Shown: positions 35,187 through 47,104 of the stretch, in pieces
How the letters are laid out: every line of letters begins with the position of its first letter
Position numbering within the stretch: position 1 is the stretch's first letter
From: Rhododendron vialii
Taxonomy: Eukaryota > Streptophyta > Magnoliopsida > Ericales > Ericaceae
NCBI RefSeq assembly: GCF_030253575.1
Contig: NC_080567.1
Coordinates: forward strand, 38,673,001-38,737,000
Direction of reading: 5' to 3'
Length of the DNA: 64,000 bases
Translations under genes and position numbers: made by a program
The notes under the pieces: generated by a model
What the model saw: only the letters and a program-made list of their open reading frames with translations
Databases searched by the model: none
Told to the model about the DNA's origin: nothing

Positions 35187-37524
35187 CTATCTCAAGTACA
35201 AGGAAACCAAAAATTGGGAGAAGAGTATAAATTCACTGACTACCACAGCAGGGGAGTGTATGCCGAAGAACGGGACAATGTCCACCTGCAACCAGTTCTC
35301 AACAGCTGATCCCACCACAGCACCGGCTACAAGGCCCCCTATGGTAATTAAAGTTGCCTTCCCTGGAAAAAAATAAGCAAAAACCAGATCACAACCATTT
35401 CAACTTTTCACATAGTTCAGTTTAGCCCTACTGCAGACAATCAAAAACTATTCTCCAACAGCTAAAATAGTACAATCCTCGTATAGGCTACCGCGACATT
35501 TTCTTTTACATCTTCCATTCCACAACCAAGAAATTTAATAGAAATGGAAGCTACTTAGGTTTACACAATGTCACAATTATTTCAAGAGTTTCATGCAGAT
35601 CAGATGTTCTCTTCCTCCAACATTTCAGAAAGTTTACTCACCTAACTTTACATTCTTTTTGGTCATGAAGTATAAGGATGCTCCAAAACTAGAAGCCAAG
35701 ATCAGCCCAGGAACATCAGCTGCACCTGCCGAGGAAAATGTAGAGGCTCCATTGACATAGTTTAAGACCATTAAAGCTCCATATACACCTGCTTGTATTC
35801 CCAAGTCACCACTAGACGGTGTTTTAATTGAAATGGGTGAGTTCCTAACCGTTGACTGCAGCAACCGAGGCATTGATCCCATCCCAGGGGCATTTACAGG
35901 TTTGACATCAGCATAACGAATATTACTATCTACAACTTTACCAGCTCGGCGCTGTGAAAAGCTTTGCATAAGCAACATGTCATATGCAGCCTCTACCTGA
36001 AAACATTATAACCATGGAACTTTCAGAGAACCTGTGGCAACAAATATATAAGTAACAAGGTATTGCTAAAGGGAACTCCACAACTGAACATTTTATTAGA
36101 TTGTTGAAAGAACTATAAAGAAGCACGTGTCTTCTAATGGAAATCAGAATACTATGCTACCATCAAATGTTGGGTCACAATCCCTGCATATATGTCTTAT
36201 GAATATGTAAGCCACCGTCAGGCTTTCAGTAGTACATGATCCTAAAGTCAAGATGCCAAAAGCTTTATAATCCTTGTGGCATAACTTTTTGACGGAATCA
36301 ATTCAATGTAACTAAAGAGGTAAAATAGTATCACATAATGTAGAAAACTTAACAAAGATCAACAAGAATAATGGGGAATTGGACACATTTTTTGTCACCT
36401 CACCTCTCAACAAACACAGACTACAGGGCCAGAGTTTGCCTCCACCACCAGAAGTAAACACACAGGAAAGAAAATTAAAAAAATGCATAAAAGTCATTGT
36501 TAGCTTGTCATGTTCACTCATCGTCAGTGACAATGAAGGTCTCCATAATGCATCACAACTTACCAAGCTTAAACGCACCAAGGCTCATGCCTAAATCGCA
36601 TATGCTGCGGTCCTAGTTAGGCATTCCTAATTGCAGTTGCACTTTACCCCTTGGGTTAAAGAAGGGAAGAAAGATGCCACATCGCATCTTCATTTTGATT
36701 CCTTCTTTTCAGTAATACCAAAGTCAGTCTTTCAATGGCCAACATAGGCAAGAGCTAAACTTCAGCACCCAGATAGAAATCAGCTTTTTCAATCAAGCTC
36801 AAGCTCAAGTTCAAAAACTATTGCTCCACCTAAATTACAAAGCCCAATAATCAAATCCAACAAAGAAAGGAAGATTTTTTTAGGTTAGAATTCTGCTCCC
36901 AACTTAAGGTGTTTTTACTTTCTTCAAGTACTTGCCAAAGGAAATGAAAAGACAGAACTATACATAAGAAGCCACTAGCCAGTATTATTACTGTTGAAAC
37001 CCATTAACAAATATCAAAATTCAGTTCCCAATTGCTAAATTTCCCTACCCAGCAGGCAGTACCCTCAAATCCACCGTCCGCGCAATTAGCTTCCAGTGCA
37101 AGATTCGGACTTTATTAAGAACAAACTACAAAGAAGTTCACAAGAATAAAACCAGTTGGGAGTGGATGATAACGCAACGCACCCGTGCAATTGCCTCTAG
37201 GTCGTCCTTACACGAGGCAAGAATCGAATTCTTAGCTCGAAGTACATCATCGAAAGAGGCTCCTTCCGATAAACCCAGCAGCTTCAGCGCGTTCTCTACC
37301 GACATCTCCAACGGGGCCGAGTCGTCGGCTCGGAACCCCGCGAGGAGAACCGTAGTTGATAATGAGCGGCGGGAGGGGGCGGAAACAGCCCTCCACCACC
37401 GCCGCTGGCCGTTCGCCGCCGTCATCGTCCTGCCAATCTGAGCCGTCTCCGGCCGCCGTGCGCGGACTGTGGTGGTTGTGCCGCCGCCGCAGAGGATGGC
37501 CCGCGCCGGGAAAGTGGTGGCCAT
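35187..37524 (-). CDS. CPP1: Chaperone-like protein of POR1 (CPP1/CDF1), chloroplastic, complete, 3 exons
   Basis: Plastid membrane protein whose Arabidopsis relative (At5g23040, from memory) stabilises protochlorophyllide oxidoreductase during chlorophyll synthesis. Exons in transcript order: 37524-37183, 35996-35642, 35362-35187, totalling 873 nt, 290 aa, with GT-AG introns in matching phases. The N terminus (MATTFPARAILCGGG) is rich in Arg, Ser and Thr, as in a transit peptide. A J-like domain follows (SVENALKLLGLSEGASFDDV, EAAYDMLLMQSFSQRRAGKV). The C-terminal half holds about three hydrophobic segments (GVYGALMVLNYV, PGLILASSFGASLYFM, LITIGGLVAGAVVGSAVENW) and ends FSQFLVSLYLR. These motifs match the family closely. 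Intron 1 (about 1.2 kb) shows no transposon. Confidence 0.94.
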
Positions 37525-38154
37525 TTGTTGTGTAGGGTGGGAATTGAGAGGTTGATTGGGTTACTTTATTGGGTCTGTTCTGTTGCGTAGACGAGAAATA
37601 CAAAAAGCTGTTAATTTTGCTGATGTCTGGTATTGGAGTACCGTACAAGGGACGTCATCTGTTAATTATCCACCGTTCGATGGGATCACGTCTGTGCTGA
37701 TCAAATCTTGTGAGTACAATTTTGGAAAGAAAAAGGAAAAATAATAAAAGTCGCTGATTTTGTCATTTTTTTTTATTAATGTCATTTTTCTATAAATACA
37801 GATGTATGATATTTTAAAAAAAAATGACAAAATTATTTCCCATAGAAATTGTGAAATCCTCCTTGTTTGAGGTACAAAATCCTTAAAAAGTGTACTCTAC
37901 TTTGAATGTCTACTTGAACATATTTTATGGCAAGAGGAAGTCTTCAGAAAGCTAGAGAGAGAAATGGTACTTCCCCACCACAGGATAATCAAATATAAGA
38001 CAAAATCCCAATTCAAAGTACATCCCTTTTCTTTGTGGCCAGAATGTTCGCACACCTATACCATCTGTGACCTGGCCACGTTGGGGAGTTTATTAGCAGT
38101 CCTGTGTATGAATCAGAGAGAGAGAAAGAGAGAGGGAGGGGGAGAGGGGAAAAA
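37525..38154. other. Shared divergent promoter region of the CPP1-like and FAD oxidoreductase genes
   Basis: The two start codons point away from each other with about 630 bp between them, so both promoters must lie here. A purine-rich GA run sits at 38116-38150, just ahead of the oxidoreductase start. No certain TATA box was found. Shared regulation of two plastid-type genes is possible but only inferred from position. Confidence 0.5.
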
Positions 38155-41100
38155 ATGCTGGCTTGTTCGAGGGTCACTCCAACCTGCACAAGTGGGTACC
38201 GAAGTAGGTTTTCTTGTAGAGCAGAGGACCAACAAACCCAAAATTCCACTGGATTAATTGTGCAAAATAAGAAGAAGAAAAAGGTATTGGTCGTTGGCTC
38301 CGGCTGGGCTGGTCTTGGCGCTGCTTACCACCTCTGTAAACAGGTCCCCCACCACACACTCACACACTCTCTCTTTCTCTCTCCATATACACATCTATGT
38401 ATACATATGTATGAGAATATATGTAAGCTAAGTTCAACTTTGGATGGTAACAATTGATTTGATTCTGGGTAATCTGATAATCAGGGTTTTGATGTAACCG
38501 TTCTTGAAGGCGGTTACGACTCTGGACTGACTAGATTGGCCAGTAGTCCAGATGATTTTGGAATCAGAGGTAATTAATCAAACACCCTGTGTGCTTCAGG
38601 TACTTAAGCTAAGCGGAGGCTTTTGCTTTCAATAAGAATTTGTTGCTTAAAGGAATCATCAGGACTGTATGCAAACCAATTTCAGGATTCATGGGCCGGA
38701 AAAGCTTTAGTATGCTTAGATTCGCCAAAATGGAGTTTTAGACAGTTCTAGCAGATGTTCTTCGCAATAGCAATTACAAGAAACGGATGGCAGCGGGACT
38801 TTTTCATGTAGAAAAGTTTGTATCTTGCAGAAAATTTAAGAAGAAAACTCCAGTAGAATGATATGACGTGATATCATTTTCCCTGTTGAGTTTTCTGTTA
38901 AAGTAAAAGTTCCTCAGTTCAGCAACAGTATTGCTTCCAAGGTTTAATTATAATCTCGGTGTTCACATGCCAATATTCTCTTCATATTTGTTGTACAGGT
39001 GGAGGAAGTAAATTTTTTGATATGGTCGGATGTGGATATTGTTAAGTCCAGAGCAGTTCACTACATAATTGACAACTTGACGCCACTATAGCTTTTCTTA
39101 AGTGTAATCCGTTTGTTGGTTACATGATCAAACTATTATTTTTTGGTTGCCGTGATTTGAATTCCAGCTCTAATCTATACTTCATCTTTAGGTTTCTGGT
39201 ATCCCTATCGAAATATTTTTAATCTTGTTGACGAGCTTGGTATTAAACCATTCACGAACTGGATAAAATCTGCACAATATTCAGGAGAAGGATTGGAGGT
39301 AACTTTGTATCTTTGTGCTTTTCAATACCCCAATTGCAATGGTTATAATCACTGTCTTTGTTGTGGTGCTGAAATTTAGTACCCCATGTTATTTGTGTCT
39401 CATATTACTTGAAGTTGTGCTGCTTTGCAATATGTTGATAGAGGCTTCATTCTGCAGGTTGAATTTCCAATATTCCAAGATTTACCTCAATGGCCAACTC
39501 CATTTGGGACACTCTTCTTCACGGAGGTATGCATTAAAAGATATGAGGAACTTCCTAAGCAAAAAAGTTAGTACCCATCTGATAAGTGCTTCTACTCTTG
39601 GTTTAATTCTTCGCAGTTCGCTCGACTCCCTTTGGTAGATCGATTGACATCACTTCCATTAATGGCTGCAGGTGTACTCTCCTTTAGTTCTGTTAGAATT
39701 CAGAAATGATAGTTAAGGAACTACGATATACTCTCTTTTTCCACCCAAAAAAAAAAGCTTTAATTACGTGTATATTGGCATTCTGTTTGTAGTGGTGGAC
39801 TTTGACAACACCGACACATCTTGGAGAAAATATGATCCAAGTAAGAGTAATTGGAGTTTCTTTGATATTCCTTGGGGACTTCCTTCTTTAGATGAGATAT
39901 TGTTATTTCAGCAGTGTGAATTTCACTTCGTAGTTACTGCAAGGGAGCTTTTCAGACAATTTCGCTGCTCAGAGAGGCTTTTTGAGAATGTTCTTAATCC
40001 ACTGCTTCAAGTGGGATTGTTTGCACCAGCAGAGCGATGTAGTGCAGCTGCCACTCTGGGAATGCTATACTATTTTGTTCTGGCTCACCAGGTTTGAGTG
40101 GATTTAATTTTATTCTTTTCGAACATATACTACAAGTTTACTCATTTGTCCTTAAATAAAGTATTGTATGTGTAGATTTCTCTTTCGAATTGGATATAGC
40201 AGCATATGAATTGGCAGTGCAGATTGTTGTATAGAGATAGGGAAAGACGATTCGTCTATACAATCCAAGGACGATCTTCTTCTTATATCTTTAGCTATTA
40301 TGTTGTTTTAATTATGAACAGCCATATTGAGTTTACTTTCTACTGTTTGTAAAAGAAAATAAGTTTAGGAGTTGTGAAATGATAATTTCCTTGTTTACCA
40401 GACTTATGAGGGAAAAAGAAGAATATAATAGTGACATGTGTACTTACCAACTCAATGCAACTCAAGGAAAAGTCTAGTCATAACTATTTGTTGTCATCAA
40501 ATCAGATTAGAACATTCAATATAAGATACACTCATCAGCTGAGTTAAAGCGCATTGAAAGAACCAAATAACAAAATTTGGCGTCGACATCACAAGCCAGC
40601 ATTTATGCCACTGGTGAGTTAACACACTGGTGTAATTTGTATTGAAACTAGTTGAAGTTTGAGGTACTTTGACCAGCATATAGCTGTTTCATTCCACCAT
40701 TTCTCTTGTTAGTGGGTCTGTTCTGCAGGAATTTATAGATTTCAATTTATGGATGGCAACAGAAAGATTTTGATTTGGTCTGGTGTCGTGGGACAGTGAG
40801 AGAAAAGATTTTTGAGCCATGGATGGATTCCATGAGAAACCAAGGTTGTAAATTTCTTGAGGGCAGAAGAGTGACGGATTTCTACTTTGATGAGGAAACC
40901 GGGTGCATCTCTGAAGTAATTTGTGGAAAAGAGAGTCTAAAAGCTGATGCTGTAATTTTGGCTGTCGGAATCTCTACTCTGCAGGAAATAATCCAGAACA
41001 GGTCGGTTTGTATAGATTTTCATTATTCTTGCCTTGATATAAAATGGTAGAATTTTTTCCTTTTTGTTGAACAAAATCCATCTAACTTCTATCGATATCT

Positions 41101-42749
41101 TCTGCAATCAGTATATAAGAGATTTAGTTCTACTTAATTCTTGCTCTCTTCTTTAACTGGTATTTAGTTCTTTAGTGCAGCATTATGTACAAGGGAGGAG
41201 TTTCTGAAGGTTTTGAACTTGGCTAGCATTGATCTGCTATCTGTTAAGCTAAAGCTTGATAAGAAGGTGTGTGCAGTGATCTCATTTCTTTTCTCCCTTT
41301 TAAGAATGGAATGGTCATTGGTTTTCGCACGTAGCAGAAGCATTCGTTGTGGTGTCTCCTAAACAAATTCGGTGGTTGAACTGCCAAGAGGCCCATTTTG
41401 TGTGCCTTCCTTTTCATAAAACTACACGATACTAATAATAAACAAAAATAACAAAGAATGGATATAATTCAAACCCAGGAAATGAATAGTTGTTTTTTGT
41501 TGTTGGCATTGCCTCTTCGGTAGTAGTATGCATCAAATCTTGGAGAATATGGGTGATTCATACTGCGCATGAAACCAGGTTGAAATTCCATTTGCAAGCA
41601 ACGCCTGCTCTGGATTTGATAATTCAAATGGTTGGACTTTCTTTGACTTGAACACAATATACGATGAGCATAAAGATGATCCAGAAACAGTCATTCAAGC
41701 TGATTTTGTAAGTACGCATCTTTTTTTCCTCCCGCAAACAGGATTATTCGTAAACAAACTCAGTTCTGAGTGAAAATTTATGTTTCTCTTGTACACAGTT
41801 TCTCGCAAATGAGTTGTTGCCACTGAAGGATGAGGATGTAGTTGCAAAAGCTATCTCATGCCTTTCAAAGTGCATTAAAGACTTTGAGGATGCGACAGTG
41901 ATTGATAAAGAGATTGCAAGATTTCCGAAGTCCTTGACTCATTTTTTTCCAGGTGACACTCAGGCATCTTTGTTTTGCTAAATAATGTTTTCAAATTGCT
42001 CTAACAAAAACATGCCTGTACGTACTGATATGGATCGCCCTGACATAAGCTGCCTTATTCAATCAACCTCATGTTTGGAAGCAAGGAAAATGACCAAAAT
42101 GGTTTCCTCGGTTGTACACATGAGATACAGACTATAATATCATTTAAAAGAAAACTCAAACTTTCAAGTTAGCCTACAAGATAATGTGTCCTCCAATAAG
42201 CTGAAAATTAAATCACCCCATGATTTATCAGGTTCGGGAAAAAAAAAAAAGTGGATATGTAAATTAGTATATACATAGTATGTAAATGTAACTCTGTTGT
42301 CCAAGTACCACTTTGTTGTTGCTTTCTCTGGATTCTTTCCCTTTATTTCCTCCAAAGGTTCATACAAGTCTATGATGCGGGGATCTACATCTTTTCCGAA
42401 CTTGTTCATGGCTGGAGACTGGATAATAACCCGACACGGCTCATGGTCACAGGTTAATTAAAATCATTGAACTCTTCTTTCATAAATTTTTCTTTTTGTT
42501 AACTCCTTTAGGTATAGTCGGTTGCTTTATATGTGCATGTGCAACTCTGTTGTTCAATGTCAGGAGAAGTCTTTTGTCACGGGGCTTGAAGCTGCAAATA
42601 GGGTGGTGGACTATCTGGAAGAAGGAACTTTTGCTAGAATTATACCGGTAGAGGAGGATGAGCCTCACATTCAAGCTCTACGTAGCCTTAATAGAAACCT
42701 GAATGAGATAATAGCCCAACTTCCGTGGTCAAACTATTTCATTCAGTGA
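38155..42749 (+). CDS. FAD/NAD(P)-binding amine-oxidase-like oxidoreductase, probably plastidial, 13 coding exons
   Basis: Flavoprotein of the phytoene-desaturase/amine-oxidase superfamily; the substrate is unknown. Exons: 38155-38343, 38485-38569, 39192-39298, 39458-39526, 39617-39671, 39793-39840, 39934-40091, 40763-41001, 41176-41266, 41579-41707, 41799-41952, 42358-42452, 42564-42749; 1605 nt, 534 aa, phases consistent. After a basic, transit-like N terminus comes the Rossmann dinucleotide-binding motif VLVVGSGWAGLGAAYHL (residues 44-60), with the ribose-binding Glu in TVLEGG about 12 residues on. Family-specific stretches include GFWYPYRNIFNLVDELGIKP, LGMLYYFVLAHQKDFDLVWC and the C-terminal FAD-contact region NLFMAGDWIITRHGSWSQ. 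An in-frame ATG 17 codons upstream (38104) precedes a GA-rich run and is less likely. The intron 39841-39933 is 93 bp and in frame. From memory the nearest Arabidopsis relative is At3g09580. Confidence 0.9.
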
Positions 42750-42998
42750 ACCTTTCAGATTGCACGTATGTATATGGAGTTACTGCCAAGATTTGTGGAA
42801 CTATTCATATAATTTTGATAAGAAATCGCCGATTAAGAAAATGTTCTTACTGATTATTTATTGCATTGAATTTCCAAGCCCTAAGTTATTCAACCACTAC
42901 CAGCACAGAATTCGAGGCAGAATGGATGATAATGCAAAGTTCATCCTGGTAACTATGCTCAAATCAATGTTTGTTGTTGGGTTTACGGGGCTTGTTGA

Positions 42999-43493
42999 GT
43001 TACTGTTCCATGGTTTCGAAGATCTAGCCTTCCATATTCAACGTTCAAAGACTCTAATAATTTGTTTACTGAGGAGTCTATTTATTTCTCCGTTACCATT
43101 GCTTGTACTATTACTATGATACTATTGCTAAGCAAAAACGTTGACCGGCTAGCGAAATTCATCTCAAAAGCATTAAGCCAGCAATATCAAACACATGCTG
43201 CCTTTTGCGTTTGTGGGTGGAGTCATATTGCAGCAGGCCTTGTTGTGGGAGGAAATCTCTTCTTTGTTGGTTCTCTTTCTGCCGTATCTATCACTGCCGT
43301 ATCTGCATTCAAGTTGGTAGCAACTCGCCAGGATTCTTTGGTTATGGCACGGTGGGTCTTGGCCCAATCTACTGTTGTGACTACAATCATCGTTTGTCAA
43401 GGCCATTTCCTTGAGGCTGCCGTCGCATTCCTTCCTATCCTCCCTGCTATATCCACCATGGTGAGTGAGATTTTTTCCTTTGAGAAACTTTAG
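42999..43493 (+). pseudogene. Multi-pass membrane protein fragment, unrecognised
   Basis: The open frame includes ESIYFSVTIACTITMILLLS, NVDRLAKFISKALSQQYQTH and LEAAVAFLPILPAISTM, with at least four hydrophobic segments. Composition and length argue for a real protein, but I recognise no family. It begins without an in-frame ATG before 43110, while another hydrophobic frame (LKSMFVVGFTGLVELLFHGF) precedes it in a different phase, which suggests a missed intron or a frameshift. At 43461 ATG|GTGAGT resembles a splice donor, but no continuing exon was found. A LINE remnant follows directly. Most likely a gene fragment. Confidence 0.4.
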
Positions 43494-43569
43494 CATTCCT
43501 TCCTAATTCCTATTGAATGTGATTCAATGGCATTCCTTTTCTTTCTTTTCTTGTTTTTTGTCGTTTAAC

Positions 43570-44165
43570 TAGGCGTATATTATAAGGATATGTATGAAGG
43601 TATTGTCACCACTCCTAAATCCCTATTAGGAGAAGCAAGTGTATTCTCAATGACAATTGAGTAGGGTTATATCATGGGTGTGCTTGCTTTGAGTTCTTCC
43701 CTATTTGCCTTAGTTATGGATGAATTGACTAGAAATATTTAGGATGCTATCCCATGGTTTATGTAATTTGTGAATGATAATGTATTAGCAAATAAAACAA
43801 CAAGTAATGTTAATGCCCCAAAATAGAAGCTTGGAGAGAAGCATTAGAATAAAAAAGGTTTATGACCAGTAGGACTAAAACCTAGTACATGGAACGCAAG
43901 TGTAGTGGTAGTCCAATTACAATTGCTGATAGAGTGTCCCTCCAAAATCAGGAGTTATGAAAAAGCTCTAGTCTTGAGTACCTTGGCTCAGTTGTTAGCA
44001 AGGATGGAGAGATTACAAAGAATGTGTTTACTCATGTACAAAGGTGAATGGCTCAAGTGGCGAAGTGGTATGAGAGTTTTGTGTGACCGTGGGATACCAA
44101 CAAATTTGAAGGGGAAATTACACTGTATTGTTATAAGACCAGCCGCGTGTACCTGGAAATAGAAG
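43570..44165 (+). mobile_element. Decayed LINE reverse transcriptase fragment
   Basis: Translation in shifting frames gives pieces typical of plant non-LTR reverse transcriptases: IIRICMKVLSPLLNPY, FLPYLP-like LFALVMDEL positions, then the strongly diagnostic YLGSVVSKDGEITKNVLTHV and LKWRSGMRVLCDRGIPTNLK. Several stops and frame changes interrupt it, and only the region from the palm domain to the thumb is left. No poly-A tail or target duplication could be assigned. An old 5'- and 3'-truncated copy. Confidence 0.7.
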
Positions 44166-44861
44166 GTTGAGATGGATGAATTTGCGAATTCGAAGTAGAA
44201 ACAAAACCTGCCCGGGATGGGAGGGGTAGCACTGGTTGATTTCATACCAGTACTGTTGCCATAATCCATACCTCTCTACAATGATGGTACTGCCAATGGA
44301 ATAAAAAGTCTAATAGATTTAGCAATGATGGTTTTACTCCCTGAGTAATTAATATTGCTTCGAGAGGGTTTTTCGGGAGTAAGGCCCATTATTAGAAGTA
44401 GCCCTACCCCTGGCACATGGACAAGACATGCAGTGCCCCAATGCCTTCACAATTATACAATTATGTAGGGCTCTTATTTTTAGTTTTTTTTTTTAAATGA
44501 ATGTTTGATAGTGGTGTGCGTTCACCACATGACGATATCTGAGGAAGACCCAACAAATTTTGCACTATGAGAGGTAGGGACAAGATGAACGAGAGAGAAG
44601 GAGAAGGGAAGGGAGAGCCGGAGAGAAAAGAGACCATAGGGCCACCTTCGTTTATAGATGTATATTTGGTTAAAGTCCATTTTTCTCCCTATGATGTTTG
44701 ACCTTAGCCACATAACCCTCCAGTCCCAGCTTGCTTTATTATGAATTACAAAAACAACATTTCCTCCTGTTAAGGAAACAATGAAAGGACGTAACTAGCT
44801 TCCATTAATAAGTCCAGACCAAGAAAATTCTCGGTTTGCTCCAAGAGATTGGGGTAGACTT
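44166..44861. other. Intergenic between LINE remnant and BTB-NPH3 fragment
   Basis: No gene recognised. It could contain more non-coding LINE sequence near its left edge. Confidence 0.35.
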
Positions 44862-45200
44862 AAGGAGAGAGACATTTGATACTGTGGTTGTGATTTTTCC
44901 ATTGTTGGACCAGAATCTTGATACAAATTCAAACCCATCTGGGCATCCGGGGAAATCAAAGATTTTAATTCCGGAATTCCTGGTCTGGCTTCTTCTCTTC
45001 TCTTGATCTATGAGTTTCCTCAATTTTCTAGAGTATTTCAATATAACTTTTTGCAAAATTTGAAGAAGACAAACTGAGTTATCATTGAATTGAAGAGCAA
45101 GTGTAATTGTGAACGTAGAGATATTTAGAGGTACCTCATTCACAAAGAATGTGTGTTGTTGACCACTTACATGGATTTGCCAATCAGAAAGCTCTGCCAT
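44862..45200 (-). pseudogene. Truncated BTB/POZ-NPH3 domain protein gene, 5' exons only
   Basis: The minus strand encodes the start of an NPH3/RPT2-family protein (At3g22104-like, from memory). Exon 1, 45200-45135, reads MAELSDWQIHVSGQQHTFF and ends at a GT donor. Exon 2, from about 45049 to 44862, reads KLRKLIDQEKRRSQTRNSGI, then DFPGCPDGFEFVSRFW and TTVSNVSLL. Similarity stops at SNVSLL: the rest of the BTB domain and the whole NPH3 domain are missing, and nothing like them lies further along this strand. At the expected exon 2 acceptor the sequence is GCAA instead of GCAG. Intact members are phototropism/auxin-related E3 adaptor proteins of about 500 aa. This copy is a fragment left by partial duplication or deletion. 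Confidence 0.75.
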
Positions 45201-46106
45201 GGTCGCGGGTTACATTAAACCCGGAAACACCCTGTTTTTGTATTGCAAACGAAGATTTGTGCACGTAGTACTTGTATGACCCTAGGAGCATCACGAGAGA
45301 TGCTTTCTTTTCTTTTGCAGCCAAGCAGTAAATTCTTTCATTAGATCGATAACGAGTTAATTGATGATTCCTTATGTCTAGTGCCTTTGCTAATTGGCTT
45401 AAGTAACGGTAAGACCAAATTGCAAATTAGTAACCTTGTAATGAGGTTGCAACCTTGTAATAAGGTTGCACTGATCACCAGCTATTGCTGCTGTGTAGTT
45501 CTGGTGAGAGGGAAGGAGATGATAGGAAGATAATCTGTAGTGGGTTTTACTCATCAATGGTTGAATATTTGAGGGGAAGGCGGACGCTAGCATACACATA
45601 GGATAAGTGAGTTCCGGGATTTTGTTGTATTAATTGCAGGTTTAGTTGTGCTGTTCAAAAAAAAAAAAAGTACCTTTGGATTGAGGAGTTGCGCCCCACA
45701 CGGTGTTGGAGATGTTTAGTTGTGATTGTCTAGATGTTTTTGCTACTATAATTCCTTAATAGTTAATACCAATTGCTAATTGTTTTAGCTAGCTCTTAAT
45801 TAATTAAAGTGCTTATACACCAAAAAGAATAGTGCGTCTAAAGTCATGTACGATTCTTAATTAACCCTTCCATAGATGAAAGTCGTATAGCTAGCAAAAT
45901 TTGTTAATTTGTTTTTCTTGGGATACACTTTGTCAGACACGTGGCACAACTAAAACTATATGGTTGTATAATTTTGCGGCAATAATTGATGAAGTAGTGG
46001 GAGTGTTAATTAGTTGATGTTCATCGTTCTATCTTGATACTTCTTTGCTTTTTCATTCTTATTTTCCCTTTCTTCTTTGTTTTCTTTCATTGTCAATTTT
46101 TTTCAG
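45201..46106. other. Intergenic; promoter side of the NPH3 fragment
   Basis: No gene recognised. An A-run lies at about 45658-45669, and the rest is ordinary AT-rich DNA. Confidence 0.4.
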
Positions 46107-46383
46107 GCAACATCCGGAGAAAAATTTTACGAGAATTATTGGTCCGCAGCAATAGAAGACGGAAAGGGATCAAAGTCCAACGAGCTGAATCAGAAAACGG
46201 TGCTGACACCACATCCATGGCCCAAAAAGATGGTCTTCAGGTAGGCTCAATAGAGGTGATAGATTTGAAACCCACGGAGAAAGCGAAGGATTATGAACAA
46301 CGATTGATGTTATTTCGTCTTCCAAGTTATTCTGAAATGCTTTGGTTTCATGACTTCAACTACTATTTTAAGGAGTCATTCTG
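46107..46383 (+). other. Orphan exon-like segment, unrecognised protein
   Basis: Between a pyrimidine-rich CAG acceptor (46104-46106) and a GTAGGC donor (46241) lies a 134-bp open block reading ATSGEKFYENYWSAAIEDGK, then GSKSNELNQKTVLTPHPWPK. The composition is protein-like. A second frame remains open across the donor to 46383 and reads VIDLKPTEKAKDYEQRLMLF, ending in FNYYFKESF and a stop. No family is recognised and no partner exons were found, so it may be a surviving exon of a degraded gene. Confidence 0.3.
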
Positions 46384-47104
46384 ACTTTGTTTACTGATTT
46401 AAATTGATGTTACCAATCTGACGGGGGATTAGGGTAGATTTCAAAGGATTAAGAATCATTTGTGGTTTGATATTTGAAAAGTTTTTTGAAAAAATAGTAG
46501 GGGTAATAAGTGGAGATAGATAGATAGAGAAATGTTGAAAGTAGAGGGAATTTATGGGGAATTTTTTGAAAAATGCTTTTTGAAAAGGGAAGAGAACACA
46601 ACATTGGTTTCATCCTAACTGGCGCTTGTTTTGCTTAGGATTATGCCTTGGGTTTGGATTTGCAGTACGGGGGTTGAGATAGTGTTTCTTTGCAAGTGGG
46701 AGGATAGGATTAAGAAAACGCAGTTATTTTCAAATGAGGAGGTTCTTATTTTAGTTCAAATAAGGACCTTTCCATTTCAGAATGAGGATATTTTTTTTAT
46801 CATATTCAGAATGAGTGAGTAATTTTACCATTTTAACATGGAATATTTTGGTCATTCTATAGACATGGGCAGTTCTGGTAGTTGAGTGGTAAGCGGTGAT
46901 AAATATATAACCTAAAAATAAACCATGCCGCCAACTTCCGCCTCTAAACACTCCGATTTGATTACAGGGTTCGTCATGACCAAACCTTGCTATTGCACAC
47001 ACAACCTACTACCTGTACAAACGTAGTCATCCAAAAATATCAGAAGTGAACTTACATGTTGACCTTTGATCACCAGCAGCTTTAAAAATCAATGGAATTT
47101 AAAC
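46384..47104. other. Intergenic and 3' UTR side of the DUF616 gene
   Basis: No coding exon recognised. The right portion is probably 3' UTR of the DUF616 gene on the minus strand. Confidence 0.4.

Noticed and set aside
43173-43496. Minus-strand frame opposite the membrane-protein block
   Set aside because: A mirror of the plus-strand frame; charged and unpatterned, no domain.
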